Source of the DNA: B69-G16 sp964501905
Lineage (GTDB): Archaea > Thermoproteota > Thermoprotei > Thermofilales > B69-G16
DNA length: 64,000 bases
Reading direction: 5' to 3'
Assembly (NCBI GenBank): GCA_964501905.1
Contig: CAZCTW010000002.1
Location: 62,001 to 126,000 of the forward strand
The notes beneath the pieces are model-generated. The model was not told the origin of the DNA and did no database searches. It was given only the letters and a program-made list of their open reading frames with translations. Made by a program: the position numbers and the translations under genes. This document shows, in pieces, positions 33,218 to 41,640 of the stretch; within the stretch, counting starts at the first letter, position 1; the number at the start of each line of letters is the position of its first letter.

Positions 33218-33763
33218 CTATCCATATTTCCAGACTTCGTTAAAATATTTCTCTTCCTGCTCCCCTATACTCTCCGATATTATCAGCACTGAGGATTCAT
33301 GGTTTACTGTCATAGCGCTTTTAGTCCAATTGTGGCTTCCCACCATCACAATATAGCCGTCTATTATGATCAATTTGCTATGAGTTGTGTGCGCTCTCGA
33401 GTCATACTTTACCTGTACTTTATTCCTCATTAACCTGTTATAGGCTAGATCATTTACATCTTGACTACCTTCCAAAACTATTTTTACCTCTACCCCTCTT
33501 CTAGCGGCTACTATTATCTTCTCCGTGATAAACTCTATTGTATCGGTGTCAGTTTTGTAAATGTACATTATGACATGGATGGATTTGTTAGCTCTATCGA
33601 TCCACTTTATCAATTCTTCATAGTATTCTCTATCATTAAGAACTTTCACTACAATCTTTTTCTCCGCGGATCCCTCGTTTTCGCCCGTAAAGTTGCAAAT
33701 ATGCAATACTAGAGCTACAGATATTATCATGAGGGAGAGTACAACTTGATATTTTCTGCTCAT
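33218..33763 (-). CDS. Secreted phospholipase D-like nuclease
   Basis: N-terminal signal or anchor helix (about 7-24) and one HKD domain: HSKLIIIDGYIVMVGSHNWT has the His-x-Lys-x4-Asp and GSxN features. A single HKD motif at 181 residues matches the Nuc/EndA class of dimeric nucleases. Probably acts outside the cell on DNA or RNA. ATG start; stands alone between regulatory gaps. Confidence 0.85.
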   Translation of the reverse strand: MSRKYQVVLSLMIISVALVLHICNFTGENEGSAEKKIVVKVLNDREYYEELIKWIDRANKSIHVIMYIYKTDTDTIEFITEKIIVAARRGVEVKIVLEGSQDVNDLAYNRLMRNKVQVKYDSRAHTTHSKLIIIDGYIVMVGSHNWTKSAMTVNHESSVLIISESIGEQEEKYFNEVWKYG

Positions 33764-33821
33764 TTAATCACCAATTACCTGGAGAAAATGATATTACTGG
33801 GACTAATAAAAATGCGTTAAT

Positions 33822-34658
33822 ATGAAAGTTGGAGACGCTCACTGCCACGTAAATCCCATCAAGGGATTAGGACCCAGAGAGGTAGCTAAGAGATTTAAAA
33901 AAACTGGTGGATGGTTTACCGGGTTAGTTAACTTGTTATCGTGGAGTTACGATGTGAAAATCGTAAATGCCGACGATTATAGAAAAGTCTATGAAATCAC
34001 TCTTAAATCCGCCGATATTATGAGAAAAGAGGGGCTAAACGTAGCCGTTATCTTAGGCCCTCACCCCGCCGAACTAGTGTCGCTTATCGAGAAAGGAGTT
34101 AAGCCGGATAAAGCCTACGCTATTGTGCTAAAAGCTTATGAAATAGCGGCGTCCTACGTAGCCGAGGGAAAAGCCAGCGGGTTAGGGGAGGCGGGCAGGC
34201 CTCACTGGCCGGTACAGCGCAATGTTTTAAATTTATGTAACCAGGTTTTAGACAAAATCTTAGAGATAGCTTCGGATCTCGACTGTGTCGTCCACTTACA
34301 CTTAGAGGAAACTAGACAGGAGACTATAGAAGATGTATATGTGCGAGTTAAGAGGAGCGGCGCTAGGAGAGTAGTCGTACACCATATTAAAGGCGAATAT
34401 GTGGGATTAGCCGTTGAGAAAGGTCTGTATGCTTCAGTTCCGGCTAGAAATAGGGATTTAATAGAAGCATTAAAACATGGCCCTCTCTTTGTCGTTGAGA
34501 GCGATTACCTGGATGATCCTAAGAGACCCGGCGCGGTTGTCGCCCCCTGGTCCATCGGCAGGACTTTCAATAGGTTGATTAACGATGGATTTTTGTCGGA
34601 GGACGCCGCCGCTAAAGTGCTCGTGGACAATATATCATTCCTGTACAGTGTGGCTTAA
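33822..34658 (+). CDS. TatD-related metal-dependent hydrolase (COG1831-like)
   Basis: Amidohydrolase-fold enzyme of an archaeal family related to TatD. DAHCHVNP (residues 5-12) gives the first metal ligands; LGEAGRPHWP, VVHLHLEE, VVHHIKG and VESDYLDDPKRPGAV follow in the usual order. The substrate is not known. 278 residues, ATG start. It precedes thiI by 48 bases. Confidence 0.85.
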   Translation: MKVGDAHCHVNPIKGLGPREVAKRFKKTGGWFTGLVNLLSWSYDVKIVNADDYRKVYEITLKSADIMRKEGLNVAVILGPHPAELVSLIEKGVKPDKAYAIVLKAYEIAASYVAEGKASGLGEAGRPHWPVQRNVLNLCNQVLDKILEIASDLDCVVHLHLEETRQETIEDVYVRVKRSGARRVVVHHIKGEYVGLAVEKGLYASVPARNRDLIEALKHGPLFVVESDYLDDPKRPGAVVAPWSIGRTFNRLINDGFLSEDAAAKVLVDNISFLYSVA

Positions 34659-34706
34659 AGCGGTTATTTTATAGGGTTTGGTTATTGTATTACCTAGAGG
34701 AAACGT

Positions 34707-36149
34707 ATGGCGAAGCATCTTTACCTAATAAGGATTAGCGGCGAAATAGTCTTGAAATCCGAGCGCACTAGAGCGCGTTTTGAAAGGCAGCTAGTTAAAA
34801 ATATCGTCGATATGGCCGTGAAAAAGGGGCTTGACGAGCCTAAGGTAGTCCGTGGTCAAGCTAGAATATTCGTGGAAGGTTCGAACGGGCTAGAGGAAGT
34901 TTTAAAAAAGGTTTTCGGAGTATACAGTTTCTCTCCTGTAATTCTCGTCGAATTTGAAGATTTAGATGATTTAGCTCTAAAGGCTGAGCAGATTTTTAAA
35001 AAAATAGTATCTGGACGCATATTCGCTGTAAGGGTTAAACGCGCTGGGGAGCACCCGTTTACTTCGATGGATGCTGCACGTGTAATCGGGGCGCGGCTGT
35101 ATAAGTACGCTAAAGGCGTTAATCTCAAAAAACCGGAGGTTGAAGTTTTCGTTGAGATACGCGATAACCGTGCGTATTTCTATGATAAAGTAATCGCTGG
35201 CCCCGGAGGGCTCCCTATAGGCGTTAATGGCAAGGCTCTATCGCTTTTCTCCGGGGGCTTTGACTCGCCCGTGGCTTCTTGGTTTGCCTGGAAGAGGGGG
35301 GTTGCTCTAGATTTTGTCTATTTTAACCTAGGCGGGCTAGACGCCGTTTACAGGACCATGCGCGTGCTTAAAGTGTTAGTTGAAAACTGGTGTAGCGGAT
35401 ATTCCCCTAGAATTCACATAGTGGATTTTAGACTTTTAGTATCTCGAATTACAAAAGAGGTAGAGCCACTTCTCAGACAAGTTGTCCTCCGCAGGTTAAT
35501 GTATAAAGCCGCAGAGATAATAGCTAAGGAGATAAAAGCTTGCGCTCTGGTCACGGGAGAAAGCTTAGGACAAGTATCTTCGCAAACGTTGTGGAATCTA
35601 GTTGTGGAGGAGGAAATTTTGGATATTCCGGTTTTACGCCCTCTGCTAGGTTTTGATAAACAAGAGATCATGGATTTGGCTAGGAAAATAGGAACTTATG
35701 AAGAATCCTCTAAAGTGAAGGAGTACTGCGCAATTGTAAGGGGGAGAGCTGCGACTAGAGCTCGCCTTGAAGATGTTAAAAAAGAGGAGAGGAAAATTCC
35801 GCTCGATTTGCTCGAAAAAGCCGTTGGCGAAAGGAGAACATATAATGTTTACGAGGTAAACCCTGTGGATTTCTTACCTAAAGAAAATATTGCCATAAAT
35901 TTTATACCGGAAGAAGCAATTCTGGTTGACTTGAGAAGTAGGGAAGAGTACGAGGCATGGCATCCAGCAAATGCTCTTCATATAGAAGACTTTACCTTAG
36001 AGTCTCTCCCAAAGGAAAAGGTCATCGTTTTATACTGTGAGTCTGGAGGGGTTAGCTATGAGCTGGCTAGGGAGCTTAGAGAAAGGGGTTTTAAAGCCTA
36101 CAGTTTTGAAGGAGGATTGCCTCGACTTAAGAGAAGAATCTGTTCATAA
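34707..36149 (+). CDS. thiI: tRNA 4-thiouridine sulfurtransferase ThiI with rhodanese domain
   Basis: THUMP domain (about residues 60-165), PP-loop ATPase with FSGGFDSPVASW (181-192), and a C-terminal rhodanese domain ending with VIVLYCESGG, whose Cys is the likely persulfide carrier. The EYCAIV Cys corresponds to the E. coli residue that forms a disulfide with the rhodanese Cys. It makes 4-thiouridine in tRNA and may feed thiamine synthesis. 480 residues; many archaeal ThiI proteins lack the rhodanese part. Confidence 0.94.
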   Translation: MAKHLYLIRISGEIVLKSERTRARFERQLVKNIVDMAVKKGLDEPKVVRGQARIFVEGSNGLEEVLKKVFGVYSFSPVILVEFEDLDDLALKAEQIFKKIVSGRIFAVRVKRAGEHPFTSMDAARVIGARLYKYAKGVNLKKPEVEVFVEIRDNRAYFYDKVIAGPGGLPIGVNGKALSLFSGGFDSPVASWFAWKRGVALDFVYFNLGGLDAVYRTMRVLKVLVENWCSGYSPRIHIVDFRLLVSRITKEVEPLLRQVVLRRLMYKAAEIIAKEIKACALVTGESLGQVSSQTLWNLVVEEEILDIPVLRPLLGFDKQEIMDLARKIGTYEESSKVKEYCAIVRGRAATRARLEDVKKEERKIPLDLLEKAVGERRTYNVYEVNPVDFLPKENIAINFIPEEAILVDLRSREEYEAWHPANALHIEDFTLESLPKEKVIVLYCESGGVSYELARELRERGFKAYSFEGGLPRLKRRICS

Positions 36150-36206
36150 ATTTATCAATTGAAAAATTTATTTAGAGAAAAAGTAAATATTAATAGGGGG
36201 TTATGC

Positions 36207-36671
36207 ATGGAGGATATTCTTAAGTCTCTAAATGAGATAATTAAGAATATTGAAGCCGGGATAGAACAGGGCACCGTCCCCGAAGGCTCTAGGATGTATT
36301 TACAGAGGCTCGTTAGGGGGATACGAGATACTATTAGAGTTCTCGATATCGTAGGTCGAGAGAACACTATACAAACTCCAATCTCTCCTAGTGCTAGGAG
36401 CGCGATGTATAATTTGCGGAGAGCTTTCTATGCGGTAGTGGGTAGATTAAGCAAAGAGAAAGGAATAGACAAAGAGAAAAGTACGGCCGAGTGGAAAGAC
36501 GTAGCGACTAAACTAGTTGACTTTTTAAATAAAGCCGGTATATCCGAGGCTCCAACTAAAATAGTGCTTTCCTATAACATCGTAGAGGAAAATGGGGTAA
36601 AGTACTTAAAGTTCGATAAGGCTGAGATTCTCTACTTTGAACTAGAGGGAATAAAGGAGTTAAAATTATAG
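36207..36671 (+). CDS. Hypothetical helical protein
   Basis: Not recognised. ATG at 36207 with AGGGGG 7 bases upstream is preferred over a TTG at 36159 whose added residues come from TATA-like sequence. 154 residues: helical N-terminal part (MEDILKSLNEIIKNIEAGIE), a basic middle with RSAMYNLRRAFYAVVGRLS, and a beta-like C-terminus. Predicted cytoplasmic. It follows thiI closely in the same direction. Confidence 0.5.
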   Translation: MEDILKSLNEIIKNIEAGIEQGTVPEGSRMYLQRLVRGIRDTIRVLDIVGRENTIQTPISPSARSAMYNLRRAFYAVVGRLSKEKGIDKEKSTAEWKDVATKLVDFLNKAGISEAPTKIVLSYNIVEENGVKYLKFDKAEILYFELEGIKELKL

Positions 36672-36713
36672 TGGTTTAACACCTGACTACTCTTAAACGC
36701 GCTTATTTGTGGT

Positions 36714-37988
36714 CTAGCTACTCTTCTTAGTTAGTTCTTCGAGAAGTTCTTTAGCCCGGTCATATCTTATTTTGCCTTCTCTGACCATAATTTCAACGAT
36801 TTTATCCACGAGCTCTCCCTTAGCGCCAACCGATATGGCTATATTCCTGGCGTGTAGTTTCATATGCCCCCTCTGTATGCCCTCGGTTGCCAGAGCTCTC
36901 AATGCGGCGAAATTCTGCGCTAAGCCTATAGCGCCCATGACCTCGGCTAATTCATTTGCCGATTTAACACCGAGTATCTTAAGAGCTATTCTAGCTATAG
37001 GATGAACTTTAGTAGCTCCGCCGACTATGCCAACAGCTATGGGCATTTCAAGAGTACCAACCAGGTTTCCGTCTTTGTCTTTCTCCCATCTGGAAAGAGG
37101 TTCATAGCGACCGTTACGGGCAGCGTAAGCGTGTGCCCCAGCTTCTATAGCTCTGTGATCCTGAGCCGTAGCTAGAGCAACTGCTATAACTCCATTCATT
37201 ATTCCCTTATTATGAGTCGCCGCTCTATAGGGATCCGCCGCAGCAAATGCCCAAGCAGCGACTATTCCGTCGATCACTTCTTCTCCTCCTATATCCTCTT
37301 TATAGACTTTAACTCTGGCCCTAACAAGCCTCTTATCGGCTAAGTTAGAGATTATCCTGAGGTACACTTTTCCTCCAGTTATTCTCTCTATCGTAGGCGC
37401 CACGGCCTCTGCCATAGTGTTTACGGCGTTAGCCCCCATGGCATCTCTCACATCCACAACTAAATGTACTACAACCATAGGGCCTATCGGCGAGTCGATA
37501 ACCCTAACCTCTAGATCCTTGGCTCCGCCGCCTAGCTTTACCAAAATCGGATCTTGTTCGTTGGCTATCTCCAGAATTTCCTCTTTATGCTCAAGTATAG
37601 CCATTCTCTGATTCCAAGGATCTTTTAAACCTACAACTTGTACTTGTCCGATCATTATTGGTCCAGTGGTCGTGACATGAATACCTCCATCTCTTCTCAT
37701 AAGCCTCGCAGCGTTGCTGGCAGCCGCTACTACTGAAGGTTCCTCCAGAACCATAGGCACTAGATAGTCTTTGCCGTTTATCAAGAAGTTCACAGCGACA
37801 GCGAAAGGATAGGCCATCGTACCTATAACGTTTTCAATCATTCTATCGGCTATCTCTAAGTCTAGGTTCCCTACCTTCTTTAGGAGATTTACCTCTTCTT
37901 CTGTTAAGTTGGCGAATTCCGCTACTTTCTTCAATCTTTCCTCAATACTGAGTTTGTAAAAGCCCGGAAACCTTGAGGTTTTTTCCAT
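36714..37988 (-). CDS. HMG-CoA reductase, class II
   Basis: Makes mevalonate for isoprenoid lipids. Diagnostic class II features are MIENVIGTMAYPFAVAVNF and LVPMVLEEPSVVAAAS, close to the Pseudomonas mevalonii enzyme, where class I has ENVIGYxxxPVG. Catalytic residues appear as the Glu in LEEPS, Lys in THNKGIMNG, Asp in AQDHRAIEAG, and His in RGHMKLHARN. 424 residues, ATG start. No other mevalonate gene is nearby. The class II form is a minority type among archaea. Confidence 0.95.
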   Translation of the reverse strand: MEKTSRFPGFYKLSIEERLKKVAEFANLTEEEVNLLKKVGNLDLEIADRMIENVIGTMAYPFAVAVNFLINGKDYLVPMVLEEPSVVAAASNAARLMRRDGGIHVTTTGPIMIGQVQVVGLKDPWNQRMAILEHKEEILEIANEQDPILVKLGGGAKDLEVRVIDSPIGPMVVVHLVVDVRDAMGANAVNTMAEAVAPTIERITGGKVYLRIISNLADKRLVRARVKVYKEDIGGEEVIDGIVAAWAFAAADPYRAATHNKGIMNGVIAVALATAQDHRAIEAGAHAYAARNGRYEPLSRWEKDKDGNLVGTLEMPIAVGIVGGATKVHPIARIALKILGVKSANELAEVMGAIGLAQNFAALRALATEGIQRGHMKLHARNIAISVGAKGELVDKIVEIMVREGKIRYDRAKELLEELTKKSS

Positions 37989-38323
37989 GCTTTCACCTAT
38001 TGAGGTAGGAGTTATTAAAAGACGAACATAAATGTTATGTAGGAGTAGCAGTTTGAAAAATAATACAAAAACGGATTCTGATATATACCTAGTTAAAAGG
38101 CCTAAGCTATGGCTATAAATCGATATTAAGACGTGCCAGGTGATTTCTAGCTTTAAGATAGAGTATGACTCTCAACTCAAGTTCCAGAAGCCAAAAATAT
38201 ACCCCTAGTACTTGAGAAGAACTTTAAGCTAGTAAACTGTCTTCAAAGAACTATTTCAGCTGCACTAGGGTTTAAAACCATAGGTTTATAGCTTCGCTAC
38301 GCGTTATTACCTCGGTAATATTC
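37989..38323. other. Intergenic region without a recognised gene
   Basis: A 335-base gap between the divergent HMG-CoA reductase and the next gene. It is AT-rich, with stops in all frames. It holds AACATAAATGTT (38025-38036), a short dyad about 40 bases before the reductase start, and AGGTTTATAG near 38281, a TATA-like element for the gene at 38324. I see no tRNA, C/D box or terminator hairpin. Confidence 0.5.
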
Positions 38324-38725
38324 ATGAGTTTAAGGCGGAAAATTGAAGAGTTAAAAGCGAGAGAAGACGATCTTGGGAGGCTACAGCTCGATGTTATAAG
38401 AGTTCTAACGATTTTTAACGGTGTGTTATGGATGAGCGAAATGATACCAGATATAATGAAAATACATGGATACGTAATGAATTACCTACCGACCGAGAAA
38501 ATGTTGGAGAACGCCTTGAAAGAGCTAGAATCTGATGGTATTGTAACTGTAGAAGCTAGAGAAAGGGGCATGATGTTCTCTAAGGGGGTATATAGGGATA
38601 AGTTAGTTAAGCTCCAGAACCTAGGAGAAGCGAAAGCTGTATTGGCTTCTGATAATGTTTACAGGAACTATATGTATCGTAAAATGGAAATGCTCCGTCG
38701 GGCTCTCGAGCGTTTTGAAAAATAA
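38324..38725 (+). CDS. Small winged-helix-like protein
   Basis: 133 residues, no firm family. An N-terminal coiled coil (RRKIEELKAREDDLGRLQLD) is followed by helices and a segment like a winged helix (MLENALKELESDGIVTVEARERGMMFSKGVYRDKL, shortened in my reading to its core ALKELESDGIVTV). Charged C-terminus with YMYRKMEMLRRALERFE. Might be a DNA-binding regulator. It ends one base before the convergent phosphatase gene. Confidence 0.45.
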   Translation: MSLRRKIEELKAREDDLGRLQLDVIRVLTIFNGVLWMSEMIPDIMKIHGYVMNYLPTEKMLENALKELESDGIVTVEARERGMMFSKGVYRDKLVKLQNLGEAKAVLASDNVYRNYMYRKMEMLRRALERFEK

Positions 38726-38726
38726 T

Positions 38727-39215
38727 CTATATCCCTCTTTTATCCTTTATATAGTCGTAGAACTTATAGACAAATGTTACCTGAAGAGGAGATTCTAGGC
38801 TCCTAGGCTTTATTCTCCTAATTTTCTCTATTGCATCCTCTGGATGTAAGCCGTATCTATAGATTAGGAGGCAAGCCGCTATAGTCCCTGTCCTCCCTAA
38901 GCCTCCATAGCAGTGTATTAAAACGGGTTTTTTCTCTTCCATTCTCTCGCTTATCCATTTAACGATTTCTATACACTGGGATATCGATGGCACGTGGAAA
39001 TCCTTTATCGGGGCATGAAGTGCTTCAAAGCCTTTCTCTTTGAGTAATTTAAGGTAATTTTTAATCCCCCCGAGATGTAGAAGCTCGTGTGCCTCTACTA
39101 AAATCACTACTGCTTTTATACCTTCCCTTTTCCAATGCTCGATATCCCTTATCGATCTTGGAATTGGGGAAATTGCCAGTTTTCTTCTCACCACCCACTT
39201 AACTCGTGAGCTCAC
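38727..39215 (-). CDS. Dual-specificity protein phosphatase
   Basis: Cysteine-dependent phosphatase with the signature HCYGGLGRTG (HCxxGxxRT), a general-acid loop candidate in APIKDFHVPS, and VLIHCYGG placement as in archaeal DSPs. 162 residues. It could remove phosphate from protein Tyr, Ser or Thr. The start overlaps the previous gene by 4 bases, indicating a two-gene unit with the cyclophilin-like protein. Confidence 0.88.
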   Translation of the reverse strand: MSSRVKWVVRRKLAISPIPRSIRDIEHWKREGIKAVVILVEAHELLHLGGIKNYLKLLKEKGFEALHAPIKDFHVPSISQCIEIVKWISERMEEKKPVLIHCYGGLGRTGTIAACLLIYRYGLHPEDAIEKIRRIKPRSLESPLQVTFVYKFYDYIKDKRGI

Positions 39216-39991
39216 GTGCTAAACCCCACTAAATAGTCTAGAAAATGTACATACAGCGACGCCACGCCTCTCAGTAGGTCTAAGAGTTCTTCTCTCTCGC
39301 TGGTAAAACTGGATAAACAAATGTAGCCGTCCTCGTTTATATCCACTCTAACTTTGTTAAATACATCAATACCGAAATTCCGGCTTATGCGCTTTTTTAA
39401 AGCTTCAAGCAAGTGCATAAGAGCATAGCTTGAAAGGGAAGCATCGTAGAAGGCAAGCCCATCTGACTCCACTGCGAAGCCATAATCTTCCTCATACACG
39501 TCAAACCCTACTCTCTTCGGCAACACTTTATATGTGCTCTCAGCCAACTCGACCACGACAGCTATCGACGAGTATTCCATCCACTCTCTCCTAGCGGCTT
39601 TGAAACCTCTATCTCTAAGGTAGTTCACTAGCCCATTCTCCCCCTTAGATTTATCCAATGATACCTGTATTTCATCCTCCTCTATTTCCCTTAACAGGTA
39701 CAGAGGCCCTATGATCTCTCCTACAATAGAAACCGGCGAGTAGGGTTGGCTTAAGCCGTAGAAGAGGCAGAGAGCTTTGCCAGGAGGCCAGAAAGCCACA
39801 TCTCCCGGACTTACCGATAGTTTCCCTGTACTCTTAAATTCCAGAGGCGTCTCAAAGTAAAACTCTTCCTTCCAGCGTATAGCTTTTGACTCTATCGGGA
39901 GTTTTTCAACTAGGTACTGGGAGAACGGGCTATCGTCATAGATGAATACTGGTATTTCCCCATAGTCTTTGAAATAGAGATTTAGGTACAT
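39212..39991 (-). CDS. Cyclophilin-like domain protein with extra C-terminal domain
   Basis: The N-terminal about 110 residues match an archaeal cyclophilin-like family (PF04126-type): EEFYFETPLEF, then SPGDVAFWPPGKALCLFYG, then SIVGEIIG. Residues about 120-259 form a second, unrecognised domain with QVSLDKSKGENGLVNYLRD and a helical end. The canonical family is only the first half, so this is a fusion. Co-transcribed with the phosphatase (4-base overlap). Confidence 0.65.
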   Translation of the reverse strand: MYLNLYFKDYGEIPVFIYDDSPFSQYLVEKLPIESKAIRWKEEFYFETPLEFKSTGKLSVSPGDVAFWPPGKALCLFYGLSQPYSPVSIVGEIIGPLYLLREIEEDEIQVSLDKSKGENGLVNYLRDRGFKAARREWMEYSSIAVVVELAESTYKVLPKRVGFDVYEEDYGFAVESDGLAFYDASLSSYALMHLLEALKKRISRNFGIDVFNKVRVDINEDGYICLSSFTSEREELLDLLRGVASLYVHFLDYLVGFST

Positions 39992-40023
39992 AAAAGAAAT
40001 AGAGATAGCGATGCTTTAAATTT

Positions 40024-40302
40024 TTACCAGGTTATATAGAAATCTTCGAATTCTCCCTTGGGTTCTTCCCATATGACTTCCACTTTATCCACTCTAGCTA
40101 GGGATGGACCTCTTCTACACCATTCTATCGCCTTCTTAACGGCCTCTTCCTCCCCTTCAAAGACTGCCTCGACCCTCCCGTCAGGTAGGTTTCTTACAAA
40201 ACCTTTTAACCCTAGCTTTTTCGCGACCTTTAAGGTATTTGCCCTGAAGAAAACTCCCTGCACTATACCAGAAATATATACGTGCGCTCTAACTACACCC
40301 AT
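40024..40302 (-). CDS. acyP: Acylphosphatase
   Basis: Hydrolyses acyl phosphates. ISGIVQGVFFRANT contains the phosphate-binding loop with its Arg, and GFVRNLPDGRVEAVFEG carries the catalytic Asn. 92 residues is the normal size. ATG start, divergent from the MgtE-type gene across 54 bases. Confidence 0.95.
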   Translation of the reverse strand: MGVVRAHVYISGIVQGVFFRANTLKVAKKLGLKGFVRNLPDGRVEAVFEGEEEAVKKAIEWCRRGPSLARVDKVEVIWEEPKGEFEDFYITW

Positions 40303-40356
40303 GCGTTCACCCCCAGATAATTACCACTAGAAATATTTTAATTAAATGATTGTTTT

Positions 40357-41625
40357 GTGTTGTTTACCCTCGCCGCCCATGGTGAAACTGTGGGAAGTAC
40401 GCTCAAGAACATAGCGTTATACGTTTTACGACTATCTAGAAGTCTAATAGATTTCCTAGAGGAATTCGAAGATGCATACTCGACAGCTAAGCAATCAGCG
40501 CTGGCTTTATTCGTCAATCTAGGCAATCTTTTAGCCGGGTTATCGATTAATTCAGCTTTTAGAAGCCTAAAAGGCCACCCTCGGGTCTTCAGAGTTTATC
40601 CGCAAGTGCTAGGCACTAGGGGGATATTAACGGGCATATTCTCGGCTAGAACCAGTACAGGGCTACATTTAGGTTCCATAGGGACTAATTTGAGAGGGAA
40701 TACGAAGTATTTCTATAGCATGGTCTCCACGATGCTTGTTCTAGCTTCCCTAAGCGCTTTTATAATATCTTTTCTTTTTTTCTTATCATCGTTTAGCACT
40801 TCAGTGGAAGTCTACGCGGTAATATGTACAACGATAGCTGCTGTTTCACCTTTTTCTTTAGCAGTTATCTCTATTGTAGCGTTCCAGGTCTTCAAGAAAA
40901 AATTAGATCCCGATATACTACTTTATCCTACTTCTTCAGTATTAAATGACATTGTGATATCCCTGGTGTTTATAGAGATAGCGAGGCTTGCCATTTTAGG
41001 ACATGGAGTGTTTTTTGTAATCACGGCGTCTTTGCTATCAGCGTTTTTTATAGCTTTAGGTTTTTACACACTCCTTCGAGGAGAAAAAGAGGTTTTGCTG
41101 TCCACTCTCAGAGAGGGTGGACTCGCCTTGTTGATAGGCTTAACTATAGAGCTGGGCACGGGTTTGATTTTGAGCCGGCTTCTCGAAGTCGGAGGTGTAG
41201 CTAAGATAGCTATCCTGTACCCCGTCATGTTGAGCACGCTAGGAGGATCTATATCCATTGTGGGCTCTATGCTAACTACTAGGCTGTCTACAGGCGAATT
41301 TGATTTCTCAACTTATTCTTTCAAACAGTTCGGTCAAAACATAATCGGATTACAGATGGCAAGCCTTGTTTTCCATAGCTCTCTATCTTTTATAGCCTCT
41401 TATTTGATGAGGGAGGTTACGCCTTTAGAGTTTTTTACATTATCCTATCTATCCCACCTCCTAGGATTCACCATAATGATGCCAATAGTATTTCTGACGG
41501 TGTACGTTACTAATAGAAAGGGTTTAGATCCCGACAACTTCGTAAATCCCATAGAAAGTAGCATAGCGGATTTCGTGGAAACTGTTTCGATTTTAGTGGT
41601 TTACCGAACGCTTGGAGCCGATTAA
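40357..41625 (+). CDS. MgtE/SLC41-type divalent cation transporter
   Basis: Predicted Mg2+ or other divalent-cation channel/transporter with about 10 membrane helices in two related halves. The conserved segment YPQVLGTRGILTGIFSARTS and the second-half equivalent YPVMLSTLGGSISIVGSML mark the two repeats. There is no cytoplasmic MgtE N/CBS domain; regulation is probably provided by the next gene. The start is GTG (or the next TTG) just 25 bases after an AT-rich TATA-like element, so translation is probably leaderless. Confidence 0.82.
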   Translation: MLFTLAAHGETVGSTLKNIALYVLRLSRSLIDFLEEFEDAYSTAKQSALALFVNLGNLLAGLSINSAFRSLKGHPRVFRVYPQVLGTRGILTGIFSARTSTGLHLGSIGTNLRGNTKYFYSMVSTMLVLASLSAFIISFLFFLSSFSTSVEVYAVICTTIAAVSPFSLAVISIVAFQVFKKKLDPDILLYPTSSVLNDIVISLVFIEIARLAILGHGVFFVITASLLSAFFIALGFYTLLRGEKEVLLSTLREGGLALLIGLTIELGTGLILSRLLEVGGVAKIAILYPVMLSTLGGSISIVGSMLTTRLSTGEFDFSTYSFKQFGQNIIGLQMASLVFHSSLSFIASYLMREVTPLEFFTLSYLSHLLGFTIMMPIVFLTVYVTNRKGLDPDNFVNPIESSIADFVETVSILVVYRTLGAD

Positions 41626-41640
41626 GCAGTAAAGCTTATC

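Noticed and set aside
37989..38323. Gene remnant in the 335-base gap
   Set aside because: Stops are frequent in all frames and no homology-like segment is seen.
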